Below the pieces are notes generated by a model that had not been told where the DNA came from, made no database searches, and was given only the letters and a program-made list of their open reading frames with translations. Shown one piece after another: positions 7,890 to 17,153 of a stretch of DNA of 64,000 nucleotides. Within the stretch, counting starts at the first letter, position 1. Each line of letters starts with the position of its first letter. The position numbers were made by a program, and so were the translations under genes. The DNA comes from Anoxybacterium sp963668245 (GTDB taxonomy: Bacteria > Bacillota > Clostridia > Peptostreptococcales > Anaerovoracaceae), in the NCBI GenBank assembly GCA_963668245.2, contig OY764195.2, positions 2,418,001 through 2,482,000 of the forward strand, written 5' to 3'.

Positions 7890-9227
7890 TTACCCCCTTA
7901 AATCTATCACTTGGAATGAACAATTGCCAAACACATCAAAGCAACGAATTCCAATTCTTTCTCCATGATGACCATCCCATTTACAGTGGGTTTTGTAGTC
8001 CCCTTCTCCCTTGCAAAAAACATAAGTTGGAATATAATTTGTTTCGTCATAAGAAAAATCAATACTCCAGTAATCTATGAGTTCTAGTGAATCTTCATCA
8101 ATTAATTTTTGAATCACAGGCAGATGTTTTTCATCCACTGGAAAGGAAAAATCAGAATGTGGCTGATAAGCAACTAATTCCACAGCGAGATTTATTGTAT
8201 CAGAATCACTCTCCTCATGCAAACTTATTTTTACTTCCAAACAGTTTCGATTCTTCTCTTCCAAATATTCAGTATAGTACATATAACCATTGGCAGATGA
8301 TTTTGATAAACGCTTGTGTCCATTGACAGCCGCCAGGTTTCCTTTATCACAACTAATCCAATTGCGATTCATTCGGTCTGCAACCGCAGCAAGAGTACAC
8401 GATCCGCCAAAAAAGTCAGCGCAAAGATCACCTTCTCTGGTGCAGCTCTCTAAAATTCGTTCTAGGAGCTGCTCTGGTTTTTGGGTAGCATACCCGGTCC
8501 TTTCCTTTGATGTTCTTCCAACCATATTAATCTGCCAAACATCTTTCATGTTGACCATGGTATACCAACCAAGGTGATCTTGAAATTCTTCTACTCCTTT
8601 AAATCGGTATGCTTTAAAATCTCTGTTATATGATTTCTCTAGCTGTGGTTTAAAGTAATATCGATTCGTCTTTCCATAAAACAAGAGGGTGTCATGCTTT
8701 CTCGCAAAATATTTTTTACTAACACCACCAGATTTGTATTGCCAAACGATTTCGTTTATAAAGTGCTCCGCACCAAATATCTCATCTAACATTATTTTGA
8801 CGTAGTGTACACTGTGCCAATCCAGATGGACCCAAAGGCTGCCTTCCTCCGAAAGAAGTGTTCTCATCAGAAAAAGTCGTACTGCCAACATTTTTAAATA
8901 CGTTTCCATACCATCTTCCCAAACATCAAGGTATGCTCTCTGTTTCATTGTAGGCATAGCATCCAATTTTGCTGAATTTACCTTCACCTCTGCTTCGTAG
9001 TTTGCCTTTGAAAAAAAAGGTGGATCAATATAAATCAAATTCAACTTACCAGCCATCTTCTTTTCTTGGAGTAAATACTTCATAAAATGAAGATTATCAC
9101 CATGTGCAAAAATATTATCTCTAGAAGTTCCGATCATTTCAGCTTCTGAAAAGTTATAATGCACCATAGCATCACTCATTTGTTTTGCTTCTTTCAGTAT
9201 CAAGGGCAGTTTTAAAATTAAGCTCAT
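7890..9227 (-). CDS. Site-specific DNA methyltransferase (amino-methylating, type III Mod-like)
   Basis: Transfers a methyl group from S-adenosylmethionine to an exocyclic amino group of DNA. DPPF (residues 68-71) is the catalytic motif IV and DFFGGS (271-276) is the AdoMet-binding motif I; that order (IV before I) is the beta class, as in type III Mod proteins. The C-terminal about 130 residues are unlike the catalytic core and may recognise DNA. ATG overlaps the ygiQ stop codon (ATGA). No restriction subunit is next to it, so it is an orphan or housekeeping methyltransferase. The recognition sequence cannot be read from the protein. Confidence 0.85.
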   Translation of the reverse strand: MSLILKLPLILKEAKQMSDAMVHYNFSEAEMIGTSRDNIFAHGDNLHFMKYLLQEKKMAGKLNLIYIDPPFFSKANYEAEVKVNSAKLDAMPTMKQRAYLDVWEDGMETYLKMLAVRLFLMRTLLSEEGSLWVHLDWHSVHYVKIMLDEIFGAEHFINEIVWQYKSGGVSKKYFARKHDTLLFYGKTNRYYFKPQLEKSYNRDFKAYRFKGVEEFQDHLGWYTMVNMKDVWQINMVGRTSKERTGYATQKPEQLLERILESCTREGDLCADFFGGSCTLAAVADRMNRNWISCDKGNLAAVNGHKRLSKSSANGYMYYTEYLEEKNRNCLEVKISLHEESDSDTINLAVELVAYQPHSDFSFPVDEKHLPVIQKLIDEDSLELIDYWSIDFSYDETNYIPTYVFCKGEGDYKTHCKWDGHHGERIGIRCFDVFGNCSFQVIDLRG

Positions 9228-11107
9228 TTTCTTTTTCCTACTGTCTTCCTGTTATGATGATTGAATAGCACGGGTATGAGTTCTTCTCTCTTCCCAATCT
9301 TTAGAGCTTTTATTACCAAGCCCTTATTTTCTGGTTTATTAAAATGCATCAAAGCTCTTTGCATCTTCTTTTCTTCCATATCTTTTGCAACGTGTATCGT
9401 TTCTCCCGTAAAAGGGTCCATTTCCGTATAATACATGCACGTAGCCAGTGTTCCCGGCGTTGGATAAAAATCTTGTACTTGATCGGGGACAAAACCAGTC
9501 TCCTTTAAAAACAAGGCTAGCTCTATAGCATCTTGAAGTGTTGACCCTGGGTGAGATGAAATAAAATATGGAATCAAATATTGTTTGCGACCTAATTTTT
9601 CATTGGTCAGCTTATATTTCTTGCTAAAGTCTAGAAATACGTCTTTTCCTGGCTTTCTCATCTTTGACAAAACGCTTCCGGAGATATGTTCTGGGGCAAC
9701 TTTTAAGGTACCACTCACATGATGCATACAAAGCTCTCTCAGAAAATCGTCCTTTTTATCTGCCAATAAATAATCATACCGTATTCCAGATCGAATAAAG
9801 ACTTTTTTGATACCAGGAAGGTTTCGAACCTCCCTCAATATTTCTAGATAATCATCATGATCGATGTCCATCTGGCTACACGGTTTAGGATACAAGCAAT
9901 CCTTATTTTTACAAATACCAACCTTCAATTGTTTTTTGCATGCTGGTTTTCTAAAGTTTGCAGTTGGACCTCCAACATCATGAATATATCCTTTAAAATC
10001 CTTTCGCATCGTAAGTCGTTTTGCTTCAGAAACGATAGATTCTTTTGATCTACCTCTAACTTCGCGTCCCTGATGATACGTCAACGCACAAAAGCTACAT
10101 CCACCAAAACACCCACGATTGGCTGTAATACTAAATTTTACTTCTTCAATCGCAGGTACTCCACCTAATGATTCATACATTGGATGATAAGTTCCTTCGT
10201 AGGGCAGTCCATATACATCATCCAATTCCAACGTGCTTAATGGTTCTTGCGGCGGATTCTGAACAATATAAACTGAATCTTCATACCGTTCTACCAATCT
10301 TTTTCCCGAAATATAATCATTATTTTGATATTGAAGCAAAAAGCTTTTTCCGTATTGTACCTTTGATTCCTTTTCTTCATTGGCCGATGAAGATACCGGC
10401 TTTTTTAACAAATCAAAAGGAGGAAGCAAAATAGTATCTTCATCACCAAAGGCTTCTTTTTCAAAAACATCCATAGAAATCCCTGTTTTTTTCGGATTGT
10501 TGACCACTTTACAGGTAGTACCTAAAATCCAACCGATATCTTCTATAGAAATCCCACTATCCAGTGCTTCTGCAATCTCAATGATGGCTCTCTCACCCAT
10601 GCCATAAATCAAAAGGTCAGCCTTTGAATCCAGCAAAATCGAACGTCTTACTTTATCATCCCAATAATCATAGTGAGCAAATCGCCGAAGGCTTGCTTCA
10701 ATCCCACCGATGATAACAGGAACGTCTTTATAAGCTTCTTTTGCCTTACCGCTATATACGATTACTGCACGGTCTGGTCTCATTCCAGATTGGCCACCTT
10801 TAGAGTAGCTGTCATTTTTTCTTCGATGCTTAAATACAGAGTAGTGATTCACCAAAGAGTCAACATTACCAGCATTAATCAAAAATCCAAGCCTAGGTTT
10901 TCCAAACCTGCGAAAATCAGAAATTGACTTCCACTGCGGCTGTGATAAAATTGCGACTTTATATCCACGGTTTTCTAGCACGCGGCTGATGATAGCCGTC
11001 CCAAAAGAAGGGTGGTCAACATAAGCGTCTCCTGTAATCAAAACAAAATCTACTTGTTCCCATCCACGTTGTTTCATTTCTTCAATTGTAACTGGTAAAA
11101 ATGACAT
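9224..11107 (-). CDS. YgiQ family radical SAM protein
   Basis: 627 residues. An N-terminal region of about 300 residues precedes the radical SAM cluster motif CFGGCSFC (C at about 332, 336 and 339), followed by the AdoMet-barrel. A second cysteine-rich stretch (KKQLKVGICKNKDCLYPKPCSQMD region, about 395-420) follows, typical of UPF0313/YgiQ. The substrate of this family is not established to my knowledge. AGGAG stands well placed before ATG. It is first in the operon with the DNA methyltransferase and yitT-like gene. Confidence 0.88.
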   Translation of the reverse strand: MSFLPVTIEEMKQRGWEQVDFVLITGDAYVDHPSFGTAIISRVLENRGYKVAILSQPQWKSISDFRRFGKPRLGFLINAGNVDSLVNHYSVFKHRRKNDSYSKGGQSGMRPDRAVIVYSGKAKEAYKDVPVIIGGIEASLRRFAHYDYWDDKVRRSILLDSKADLLIYGMGERAIIEIAEALDSGISIEDIGWILGTTCKVVNNPKKTGISMDVFEKEAFGDEDTILLPPFDLLKKPVSSSANEEKESKVQYGKSFLLQYQNNDYISGKRLVERYEDSVYIVQNPPQEPLSTLELDDVYGLPYEGTYHPMYESLGGVPAIEEVKFSITANRGCFGGCSFCALTYHQGREVRGRSKESIVSEAKRLTMRKDFKGYIHDVGGPTANFRKPACKKQLKVGICKNKDCLYPKPCSQMDIDHDDYLEILREVRNLPGIKKVFIRSGIRYDYLLADKKDDFLRELCMHHVSGTLKVAPEHISGSVLSKMRKPGKDVFLDFSKKYKLTNEKLGRKQYLIPYFISSHPGSTLQDAIELALFLKETGFVPDQVQDFYPTPGTLATCMYYTEMDPFTGETIHVAKDMEEKKMQRALMHFNKPENKGLVIKALKIGKREELIPVLFNHHNRKTVGKRK

Positions 11108-11177
11108 GTACTCTCCTTGTTCAAACGTTTATACGATTCATTCATAAGCATTTTTTCAGCCTTATGATTGTTGTTGA

Positions 11178-12137
11178 TTAACGGCTTCCTTTATCATAAG
11201 GCACTCCAACTGCTTTTGGAGCTGCTGATGCCTTTGAGCTAATCGCTAAAACAACTAGAGTCGCGATAAAAGGAACCATTTTATAGATATCACTTGGTAT
11301 ATTTGAAGTTGAAAGCAGCGGAATTACTGAATATGCAGAAGCAATGGTCTTCATCAATCCAAAGAATAATGCTGCAAAGAGAATCCTTACAGGCTTCCAC
11401 TGACCAAAAATCATAACTGCCAATGCCAAGAATCCATATCCAGATACCGTTGCGTTAAAATTGGTAGAGGTTGGGACAACAAAAATCAAGCCACCGAGAC
11501 CCGCCAATCCACCAGAAATCATAACTCCAATGTAACGCATCTTATAGACATTGATTCCAACAGAATCTGCTGCCTGAGGATGCTCCCCACAGGATCGTAG
11601 TCGCAGCCCAAATCTCGTTTTATATAAAACAAACACGGAAACCAACAAAATGGCAAAACCCAGATACGTTGTGATATACGCATTTTTAAAGAATAATCCC
11701 CCCAAAACCGGAATATCCCCTAATCCTGGCACGGATGGTATACGAAAGGTATTGTTAAAATTAATCTGCTGTACGCCATTATCTTGTATCATACGAGCAA
11801 CAAAAATCGCACAAGCTGGAGCAAACATATTTAATGCGGTACCACTGATAATCTGATCAGCCTTTAAATGAATGGCCGCATATGCATGGAGCAATGAAAA
11901 AATCACACCAGTGATTACCGCGACCCCAATGGCCATTAGAAGAAGCAATTGGCCACTCATTTGATCTTCCATTTGATTGATGAAGAAAATACTAGTAAAT
12001 CCTCCCATGATCATCATTCCATCTAATGCAATGTTGGTGACACCTCCACGCTCTGTAAACATACCTCCAAGGGCAACAACAAGCAAAGGTATGGCAAAAA
12101 ACATGGTTTGTTGAAATATCAAAAATAGAATGTCCAT
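11178..12137 (-). CDS. BMP-family nucleoside ABC transporter permease (second permease)
   Basis: 319 residues with about eight hydrophobic segments and the branched-chain-permease-type motif around CGEHPQAADSVGI (cytoplasmic loop contacting the ATPase). Resembles NupQ/YufQ. It overlaps the first permease by one base (TAATG). Together with the ATPase, first permease and BmpA-like lipoprotein it forms a purine/nucleoside importer; the exact substrate is inferred from family membership only. Confidence 0.88.
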   Translation of the reverse strand: MDILFLIFQQTMFFAIPLLVVALGGMFTERGGVTNIALDGMMIMGGFTSIFFINQMEDQMSGQLLLLMAIGVAVITGVIFSLLHAYAAIHLKADQIISGTALNMFAPACAIFVARMIQDNGVQQINFNNTFRIPSVPGLGDIPVLGGLFFKNAYITTYLGFAILLVSVFVLYKTRFGLRLRSCGEHPQAADSVGINVYKMRYIGVMISGGLAGLGGLIFVVPTSTNFNATVSGYGFLALAVMIFGQWKPVRILFAALFFGLMKTIASAYSVIPLLSTSNIPSDIYKMVPFIATLVVLAISSKASAAPKAVGVPYDKGSR

Positions 12138-13294
12138 TATACTCCACTCCCTTCTTCCTTATCTTCGTGTTCTTGCCCTTTTCGTTTCTCAATGCGATAC
12201 TTTAAAAAACGAGGCAATAGCGTTCGGAAGATCAGGGAAAATGCACTGAAATAAATAATACATGCAATGATAATATCTATGATCTCAGGAACAAAGTCTA
12301 ATGTTTGAAGATAGTTTCCACCCTGAGTGATGTATGAAATAAAGATTGCTGAAAAAATAATCCCAATCGGATTAGAAAGCCCCAGTAAAGCAACAGGTAT
12401 TCCATTGAAACCTTCTGCTGCCAAAACATCAACCACTTTGATGTGTCTTCCATTGATTCCTGAAAGGTAAAGCAATCCACCACCTAAACCAGACAACATG
12501 CCAGAGATTACCATAGCCAAAACAATATTTCTTTTCGCATTAATACCCGCATACTTACTTGCACTTGGATTGAAGCCACAGGCCTTGAGTTCGTATCCAA
12601 ACGTAGTTTTGTTCAGCACCAAATACATCAAAATGGCAATTACAATCGCAATCCAAATTCCGCAATTTACAGTGGACTGATCCTTGACGTTACCAAGGGA
12701 ATTGTAAAAAACGTAATCCAATCCTCCTTTCGGGAGAGAAGCAGTAGAAGCAACACTCAACGACAAGCCTTTCGTAGAGTCATAAACATATAATTTCACT
12801 AAGTAATTAGCTAAATACATGCCAATATAGTTCATCATAATCGTAGAAATTACTTCATGAACATTTAGATACGCTTTTAAAACACCTGGTATCAATGCCC
12901 AAAGCCCCCCAATCAGTGCCGCTCCTATCAAAGCAACAATCCAATGGAATGGCGCTGGTAAAAAGGTCCATTTGACACCAATATACACAGCTGCAAAAGC
13001 GCCCATAATAAACTGTCCAGGAGCACCAATATTAAATAGCCCCGTTTTAAATCCAAACCCAACGGATAAGCCAGTTAAAATCAATGGGGTAGCAAAATAC
13101 AAAACCTGTCCCATTCCTTTCGCCCCAGTACTAAATCCGCCTTTTAAAATAATGAGAAATCCTGCACCTGCTTCTGATGGATTACTAATCATCAAAATAA
13201 CAAAACCAAAAATAAGGCCTACTATGATTGAAAAAATCGAGGAGTATGCATTGTTAAAGCCATCACTCACAATCATTTTTTTGAGTCTGTTCAT
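12137..13294 (-). CDS. BMP-family nucleoside ABC transporter permease (first permease)
   Basis: 385 residues, about nine to ten membrane segments, ACGFNPSASKYAGIN as the ATPase-contact loop (parallel to CGEHPQAADSVGI in its partner), and a charged C-terminal tail ending HEDKEEGSGV. Resembles NupP/YufP. Its ATG overlaps the ATPase stop codon (ATGA), so translation is coupled. Confidence 0.88.
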   Translation of the reverse strand: MNRLKKMIVSDGFNNAYSSIFSIIVGLIFGFVILMISNPSEAGAGFLIILKGGFSTGAKGMGQVLYFATPLILTGLSVGFGFKTGLFNIGAPGQFIMGAFAAVYIGVKWTFLPAPFHWIVALIGAALIGGLWALIPGVLKAYLNVHEVISTIMMNYIGMYLANYLVKLYVYDSTKGLSLSVASTASLPKGGLDYVFYNSLGNVKDQSTVNCGIWIAIVIAILMYLVLNKTTFGYELKACGFNPSASKYAGINAKRNIVLAMVISGMLSGLGGGLLYLSGINGRHIKVVDVLAAEGFNGIPVALLGLSNPIGIIFSAIFISYITQGGNYLQTLDFVPEIIDIIIACIIYFSAFSLIFRTLLPRFLKYRIEKRKGQEHEDKEEGSGV

Positions 13295-14820
13295 AGCACC
13301 ACCTCACTTCTTTTAGAGCCTGCCATATAGAGTCCAAGCTCCTGTACTGTTATTTCTGCTGGATTTAAGTCTCCAACAATTTCACCTTCATAAATCACTA
13401 AAATGCGATCACTGATATTCATTACTTCATCCAATTCCAGAGAAACAAGGAGAACTCCTTTCCCTTCATCTCGCTGTTGAACAAGCTGTTTATGGATATA
13501 TTCAATTGCACCGACATCCAATCCTCTTGTAGGTTGCACAGCAATAAGAATATCTGGATCCAAATCAATCTCTCTTGCAACAATAGCTTTCTGTTGATTT
13601 CCTCCAGACATGCTTCTAACTTTTGTTTTCGCCCCTTGACCGCTTCTGATATCAAACTGCTTTATCAACCGGTCTGCATATTCGGAAGCTATTTGAAAAC
13701 GGATAAATCCATTTGATTGAAATTCTGGAGTAAAGTACTTTTTAAGCATCAGATTTTCTGTCAAGCTATAGTCTAAAACCAGTCCGTCCTTATGACGATC
13801 TTCTGGAATATGACTCATTCCAAAAACATTTCTTTGCCTCACAGATGCTTTCGTGATATCCTTCCCTTTTAGAAGCACTTGCCCTCTTTCTGATGGAATC
13901 AATCCCGTTAAAGCATATACCAGTTCGGATTGTCCGTTGCCATCAATACCAGCAATACAAACAATTTCTCCCCTTCTTACTTGAAAAGAAACGTCATTGA
14001 CAGCTTTTTTCAATCCATGTTTTGCATTTACTGTCAGGTTCTTTACTTCTAACTCTGCTTCGCCTGGAACGGATGGTTTCTTATCTACTGTAAAACTGAT
14101 TTTTCTTCCAACCATCATTTCCGACATTTCTTCCTTTGAAGTATCGGCAACCGAAATGGTGCCAATATATTTCCCTTTTCTCAGCACAGTGCACCGATTG
14201 GCCACTGCCTTTATTTCATTTAGCTTGTGGGTGATAAACAGCAAAGATTTACCCTCTGCCGCCAAACTATTCATAATCTTCATTAATTCTTCAATTTCCT
14301 GAGGTGTCAATACTGCCGTTGGTTCATCAAAAATTAGGATTTCATTTTCTCGAAACAACATCTTTAGAATTTCGACGCGCTGCTGCATTCCCACTGTAAT
14401 ATCACTAATCAAAGCATCTGGATCTACCATCAAGCCATACCGATTGGAAAGTTCAATAACTCTTTCCCTTGCGGCATCCATTTTTAGCATTCCATGCTTT
14501 GTGGATTCCACACCCAGAATGATATTTTGGAGCACGGTAAAATTATGAACAAGTTTAAAATGCTGATGTACCATACCGATGCCCAATGCATTTGCATCAT
14601 TAGGGTTTTTTATCTTCACTTCTTTTCCATCTTTTTTTATCACGCCTTTTTCTGGCTGATAAAGACCAAAGAGGACACTCATTAGAGTAGATTTCCCCGC
14701 ACCATTTTCTCCCAGCAATGCATGAATCTCGCCTTTTTTTAGCTGCAATGTGATATCATCATTTGCGATGATTCCTGGGAATTCTTTGGTGATATGTAAC
14801 ATTTCAATGATGTAATCCAT
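13291..14820 (-). CDS. Nucleoside/sugar ABC transporter ATP-binding protein with two ATPase domains
   Basis: 509 residues with two fused ABC domains, as in RbsA/MglA and NupO. The first has Walker A GENGAGKS (37-44), Q-loop VHQHF and DEPTAVLTP; the second has a degenerate P-loop (GIDGNGQS), MSGGNQQK signature and PTRGLD. Degenerate motifs in the second half are normal in the family. CAAAGGAG precedes ATG. It lies 225 bp after the binding-protein gene, beyond a terminator-like hairpin. Confidence 0.92.
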   Translation of the reverse strand: MDYIIEMLHITKEFPGIIANDDITLQLKKGEIHALLGENGAGKSTLMSVLFGLYQPEKGVIKKDGKEVKIKNPNDANALGIGMVHQHFKLVHNFTVLQNIILGVESTKHGMLKMDAARERVIELSNRYGLMVDPDALISDITVGMQQRVEILKMLFRENEILIFDEPTAVLTPQEIEELMKIMNSLAAEGKSLLFITHKLNEIKAVANRCTVLRKGKYIGTISVADTSKEEMSEMMVGRKISFTVDKKPSVPGEAELEVKNLTVNAKHGLKKAVNDVSFQVRRGEIVCIAGIDGNGQSELVYALTGLIPSERGQVLLKGKDITKASVRQRNVFGMSHIPEDRHKDGLVLDYSLTENLMLKKYFTPEFQSNGFIRFQIASEYADRLIKQFDIRSGQGAKTKVRSMSGGNQQKAIVAREIDLDPDILIAVQPTRGLDVGAIEYIHKQLVQQRDEGKGVLLVSLELDEVMNISDRILVIYEGEIVGDLNPAEITVQELGLYMAGSKRSEVVL

Positions 14821-14994
14821 ATCATTTCTCCTTTGATTGCGATTTTAAACACTTATATTATATCCCATCCCTAAAAAAAAAGAAATAAAGAATACCCTTT
14901 CCAGATTCCCTTTTTTCAAGGTTCTACACATAGTTTCCCCTTGGCACGAAAAATAATAATTCCAAATGAACTGAAACAAAAAAAAATAATAATG

Positions 14995-15024
14995 AAAAAA
15001 AACAGGCGGTAAAACCACCTGCTT
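14995..15024 (-). terminator. Terminator or attenuator after the binding-protein gene
   Basis: Minus-strand hairpin CAGGTGGT/ACCGCCTG (15003-15021, one G-T pair) followed by eight T. It sits between the binding protein and the ATPase, which would make the binding protein more abundant than the membrane parts by partial termination. The remainder of 14821-15045 is A-rich. Confidence 0.8.
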
Positions 15025-15045
15025 TTATGACGATCTTTTTATAAA

Positions 15046-16143
15046 CTATTCAACTACAGTAACTTTTACAATTGTAGTTCCAAGTTTTGTAGCATCTTCT
15101 GCATCAGTATCTTTTAGTAATGTAACATCACCAGCGGCAAGCGTCTGGAATGCAGCATCATAATCAGCCTGTGTAAAGGTTGTAAACTTAGAAGTTGCCA
15201 TTGGCAATTGCACACCGTTTTTATCTGCAGCATACACGAGATTTTCTCCACCTGGGAAAGTATCATCATAATATGCAGAAAGAGCATCTTCTACAGCCGC
15301 AGAAAGGCCTTTCATTGCAGAAGTGACAACAGTTTCTGATTCAGAACTCTGATCTACGTCAACACCAATTACTTTTGCATCAGCAGCTTCTGCAGCAGAC
15401 ATAACTGAGTTTCCAACAGCTCCGCCAGCAGCAAAGATTACTTCGGTACCTTCAGCATACCAAGATGCAGCAAGCGTTTGATTTTCAGGTGTTGCGTCAA
15501 AGTTTCCAGTGTAGTGATATTTCATATCAATGTTGGAAATCCCCATTTCCTTAGCTGCAGCTTCTGCGCCTTGTACAAATCCGTATCCATAACGAACTAC
15601 TGCAGGTACTGCCATACCACCCATAAATCCGAGTTTTGTATATCCATCTTTTACAGCTGCATATCCAGCAAGATAGCCAGATTGTTCTTCCGCGAACTTA
15701 ATACCAACTGTATTTTCAGCAGTTTTTTCTACTAGATTGTCGTAGTCTCCATTGTTTGGATACCCATCAATCAGTACGAAATGAACATCTTGATAAAGAT
15801 CTTGTGCTTGGAAGATAGGTGCTTCAAACAAGTATCCTGGAGTAACGATTACTTTCGCACCGCCTTCAACAGCAAGCTGAATTGCGGCCAAATATGCATC
15901 GGTACTTTGTTCTGTTGGCTTGTAATACTTGTGGGTTATACCGTTTTCTTCCGCATAAGCTACAACGCCTTCCCAAGTACCCTGGTTGAAGGATTTATCA
16001 TCTATGGTACCAATATCGGTTATCATAGCGATATCATAAGTTTCTGTTGCGGCAGGTTCAGTGCTTTCTGGATCAGAACCACATGCCACTAGAGCAAATA
16101 CGAGTACAAAAACTAGTAATAATGCTGCTACTCTTTTCATCAT
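15046..16143 (-). CDS. BMP family (BmpA/PnrA-like) nucleoside-binding lipoprotein
   Basis: Extracytoplasmic solute-binding lipoprotein of the ABC importer encoded downstream. The start is ATG at 16143, behind AAGGAGGAG; a longer reading from 16227 would translate the ribosome site itself into five arginines and is rejected. Residues 3-20 are a signal peptide ending in LVAC with the lipidated C21, followed by a Ser/Glu/Thr linker. The mature part starts YDIAMITDIGTIDDKSFNQG, the hallmark of PnrA/BmpA purine nucleoside receptors. 365 residues, normal length. Ends in TAG. Confidence 0.92.
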   Translation of the reverse strand: MMKRVAALLLVFVLVFALVACGSDPESTEPAATETYDIAMITDIGTIDDKSFNQGTWEGVVAYAEENGITHKYYKPTEQSTDAYLAAIQLAVEGGAKVIVTPGYLFEAPIFQAQDLYQDVHFVLIDGYPNNGDYDNLVEKTAENTVGIKFAEEQSGYLAGYAAVKDGYTKLGFMGGMAVPAVVRYGYGFVQGAEAAAKEMGISNIDMKYHYTGNFDATPENQTLAASWYAEGTEVIFAAGGAVGNSVMSAAEAADAKVIGVDVDQSSESETVVTSAMKGLSAAVEDALSAYYDDTFPGGENLVYAADKNGVQLPMATSKFTTFTQADYDAAFQTLAAGDVTLLKDTDAEDATKLGTTIVKVTVVE

Positions 16144-16247
16144 TCTTCTTCTCCTCCTTAATAATTCTAGAAAATAATCTGAGACAATTATACCCCATTC
16201 ACTTGCTTTACAAAAGTATTTTTTCAAAATTGTTACAATTCAAATGT

Positions 16248-17075
16248 TTATTTTGATTTCATACCATATAATTCTGGTTTTCTATGCTTAAGTAAAGGCA
16301 ACTGTTCTCGAATAGAATCTACAAAATCAAAATCAATACTACCAAGGACAATCGATTCTTGATAGTCTGTTTTACCACAGAACTCACCCCATGGATTGGC
16401 GATGCAAGAATTACCATAAGCCTGATATGGTCCACCAACATCTCTAGCCGGAGATACTGCTGCAAAATAAATTTGATTGTCCAAAGCTCTTGCACGCATG
16501 GTCAATTCCCAGTGTGCAGGACCAGTTGTCATATTAAACGCACCCGGCAAAACCACAAGCTTGACACCTTCTAATGTCATAGCTCGAAATAATTCAGGAA
16601 ATCGAACGTCATAACAAATCCCAATACCAAACTTTCCATATTCTGTATCATAGGTTGTGATAGATTGACCTGGTGATAAGGTTTCAGATTCTTTGAAGGA
16701 AATACCACCTTTCACATCAATATCAAAAAGATGAGCTTTTCTGTGTTTTCCAAGGATGATTCCCTTCGGGTTAAATGAAAAGCTGGTATTATATATTCGT
16801 TCTGTATCAACTTCACGCTCTGGTATAGATCCACCGATTAGATAAATTTGATGCTTCTTTGCCAAGGAAGAAAGAAACGAAACCGTTTCGCCATTTTCAG
16901 TCTCGGCATATTCCCGAAAAAACTGATTAGAATAAGGGCAGTTAAACATTTCAGGCAACGAAACCACGTTTGCACCTCTCGACACCGCATCGCCAATCAT
17001 CCTTTCCGCTTTTTTCAGATTCTCAACCTTGTCCATTGCAACATTCATTTGACATAATGCTAATTGAAAAGACAT
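16248..17075 (-). CDS. Carbon-nitrogen hydrolase, omega-amidase (Nit2)-like
   Basis: Nitrilase-superfamily amidase. Catalytic triad visible: E42 (LPEMF), K113 (HRKAHLFD) and C154 (GICYDVRFPELFR). 275 residues, the length of Nit2/YafV-type omega-amidases, which hydrolyse alpha-ketoglutaramate or alpha-ketosuccinamate formed by glutamine or asparagine transaminases. Substrate is by family similarity only. GGAGG precedes ATG. It stands between the binding-protein gene and addA, with no clear operon partner. Confidence 0.87.
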   Translation of the reverse strand: MSFQLALCQMNVAMDKVENLKKAERMIGDAVSRGANVVSLPEMFNCPYSNQFFREYAETENGETVSFLSSLAKKHQIYLIGGSIPEREVDTERIYNTSFSFNPKGIILGKHRKAHLFDIDVKGGISFKESETLSPGQSITTYDTEYGKFGIGICYDVRFPELFRAMTLEGVKLVVLPGAFNMTTGPAHWELTMRARALDNQIYFAAVSPARDVGGPYQAYGNSCIANPWGEFCGKTDYQESIVLGSIDFDFVDSIREQLPLLKHRKPELYGMKSK

Positions 17076-17153
17076 AAAAACCTCCTTCTAACAAATCCTT
17101 ATCATTTTAATCCAAGAACTACACTCAATATCTTCTAGCAATTTCTTTTGAAT

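Noticed and set aside
16144..16227. N-terminal extension of the nucleoside-binding lipoprotein
   Set aside because: It would translate the AAGGAGGAG ribosome site into arginines and hide the lipoprotein signal peptide.
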